DNA from: Deltaproteobacteria bacterium
GTDB lineage: Bacteria; Desulfobacterota; Desulfobacteria; Desulfobacterales; UBA11574
Direction: 5' to 3'
Assembly: GCA_019313025.1 (NCBI GenBank)
Contig: JAFDCA010000117.1
Coordinates: 1-6,191 of the forward strand
DNA: 6,191 bases
In this document: positions 6,060 through 6,191 of the stretch, one piece after another
How the letters are laid out: every line of letters begins with the position of its first letter
How positions within the stretch are numbered: position 1 is the stretch's first letter
Notes under the pieces: model-generated
Told to the model about the DNA's origin: nothing
What the model saw: the letters and a program-made list of their open reading frames with translations, nothing else
Database searches by the model: none
Translations under genes and position numbers: made by a program

Positions 6060-6191
6060 AATTTTTCAAAATTTGTCATCCTTCAGGATCGCCGCTTTCA
6101 CCGCATTTGCTGTGTTGCAGGACGTTCGCGATAGCTTATTACAGCTTCACGCCCTGCGCCTTTCGCAGTGAAACGAAGATCCCGCTATCGG
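6060..6191. repeat. Hairpin-rich repeat-like element running to the window edge
   Basis: Several hairpins are packed in series: AATTTT-TC-AAAATT (6060-6073), ATCCT-TC-AGGAT (6078-6089), and CTGCG-CCTTT-CGCAG (6154-6168) flanked by TTCA (6146-6149) and TGAA (6169-6172). An outer arm CGATAGC (6129-6135) pairs with GCTATCG (6184-6190). GC content is clearly higher than in the preceding spacer. All six frames are short and broken. It resembles a REP/MITE-type noncoding element or a structured RNA, but its right end lies beyond the window. Confidence 0.4.

Noticed and set aside
6080..6191. Short coding frames on the minus strand at the right edge
   Set aside because: Each frame is interrupted by stops within about 20-40 codons, and the segment is dominated by hairpins, so a gene is not supported.
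1..6191. CRISPR array, transposon with inverted ends, tRNA or rRNA
   Set aside because: No regularly spaced direct repeats, transposase motifs, cloverleaf or ribosomal RNA sequence was seen on either strand.

Overview
The window looks like chromosomal DNA from an anaerobic deltaproteobacterium, most likely a sulfate reducer of the Desulfobacterota/Desulfobacterales type. This is inferred from the style of the encoded proteins (a short stand-alone MetE-like methyltransferase, a long-form HisG downstream of a monofunctional HisI, a class A PBP with an OB insert), moderate-to-low GC with AT-rich intergenic stretches, and structured repeat-like spacers. No taxonomic marker gene is present. There is no rRNA, tRNA, CRISPR array, transposase or phage gene.

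Layout. Positions 1-280 (minus strand) hold the start of a small cysteine-rich, zinc-ribbon-like protein of unknown function. It runs off the left edge, has a GTG start, a good Shine-Dalgarno sequence and a near-consensus sigma70 promoter, and its reading frame passes through a run of 15 adenines. Positions 281-604 form a divergent intergenic region with that promoter and candidate RNA structures. Positions 605-1687 (plus) encode a 360-residue stand-alone core of the cobalamin-independent methionine synthase family. A short spacer with a nested palindrome (1750-1796) separates it from the convergent gene at 1843-4248 (minus), a complete bifunctional penicillin-binding protein 1A. Positions 4249-4693 contain no convincing gene, but they do hold hairpins and what looks like a degenerate dispersed repeat. 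Positions 4694-5943 (plus) are hisI and hisG, overlapping by 4 bases. Positions 5944-6191 are noncoding, AT-rich at first and then hairpin-rich and repeat-like up to the right edge.

How the genes work together. hisI and hisG form a translationally coupled pair for steps 3 and 1 of histidine synthesis; the other his genes must lie elsewhere. The MetE-like protein probably makes methionine from homocysteine, perhaps with a corrinoid methyl donor. The PBP builds and cross-links peptidoglycan on its own. Nothing ties these units into one pathway, so most of the window is ordinary housekeeping DNA. The points that stand out are the A15 tract inside the cysteine-rich gene, a Gly-to-Glu change in the PRPP loop of HisG, the minimal MetE core and its structured leader, and the two repeat-like spacers.
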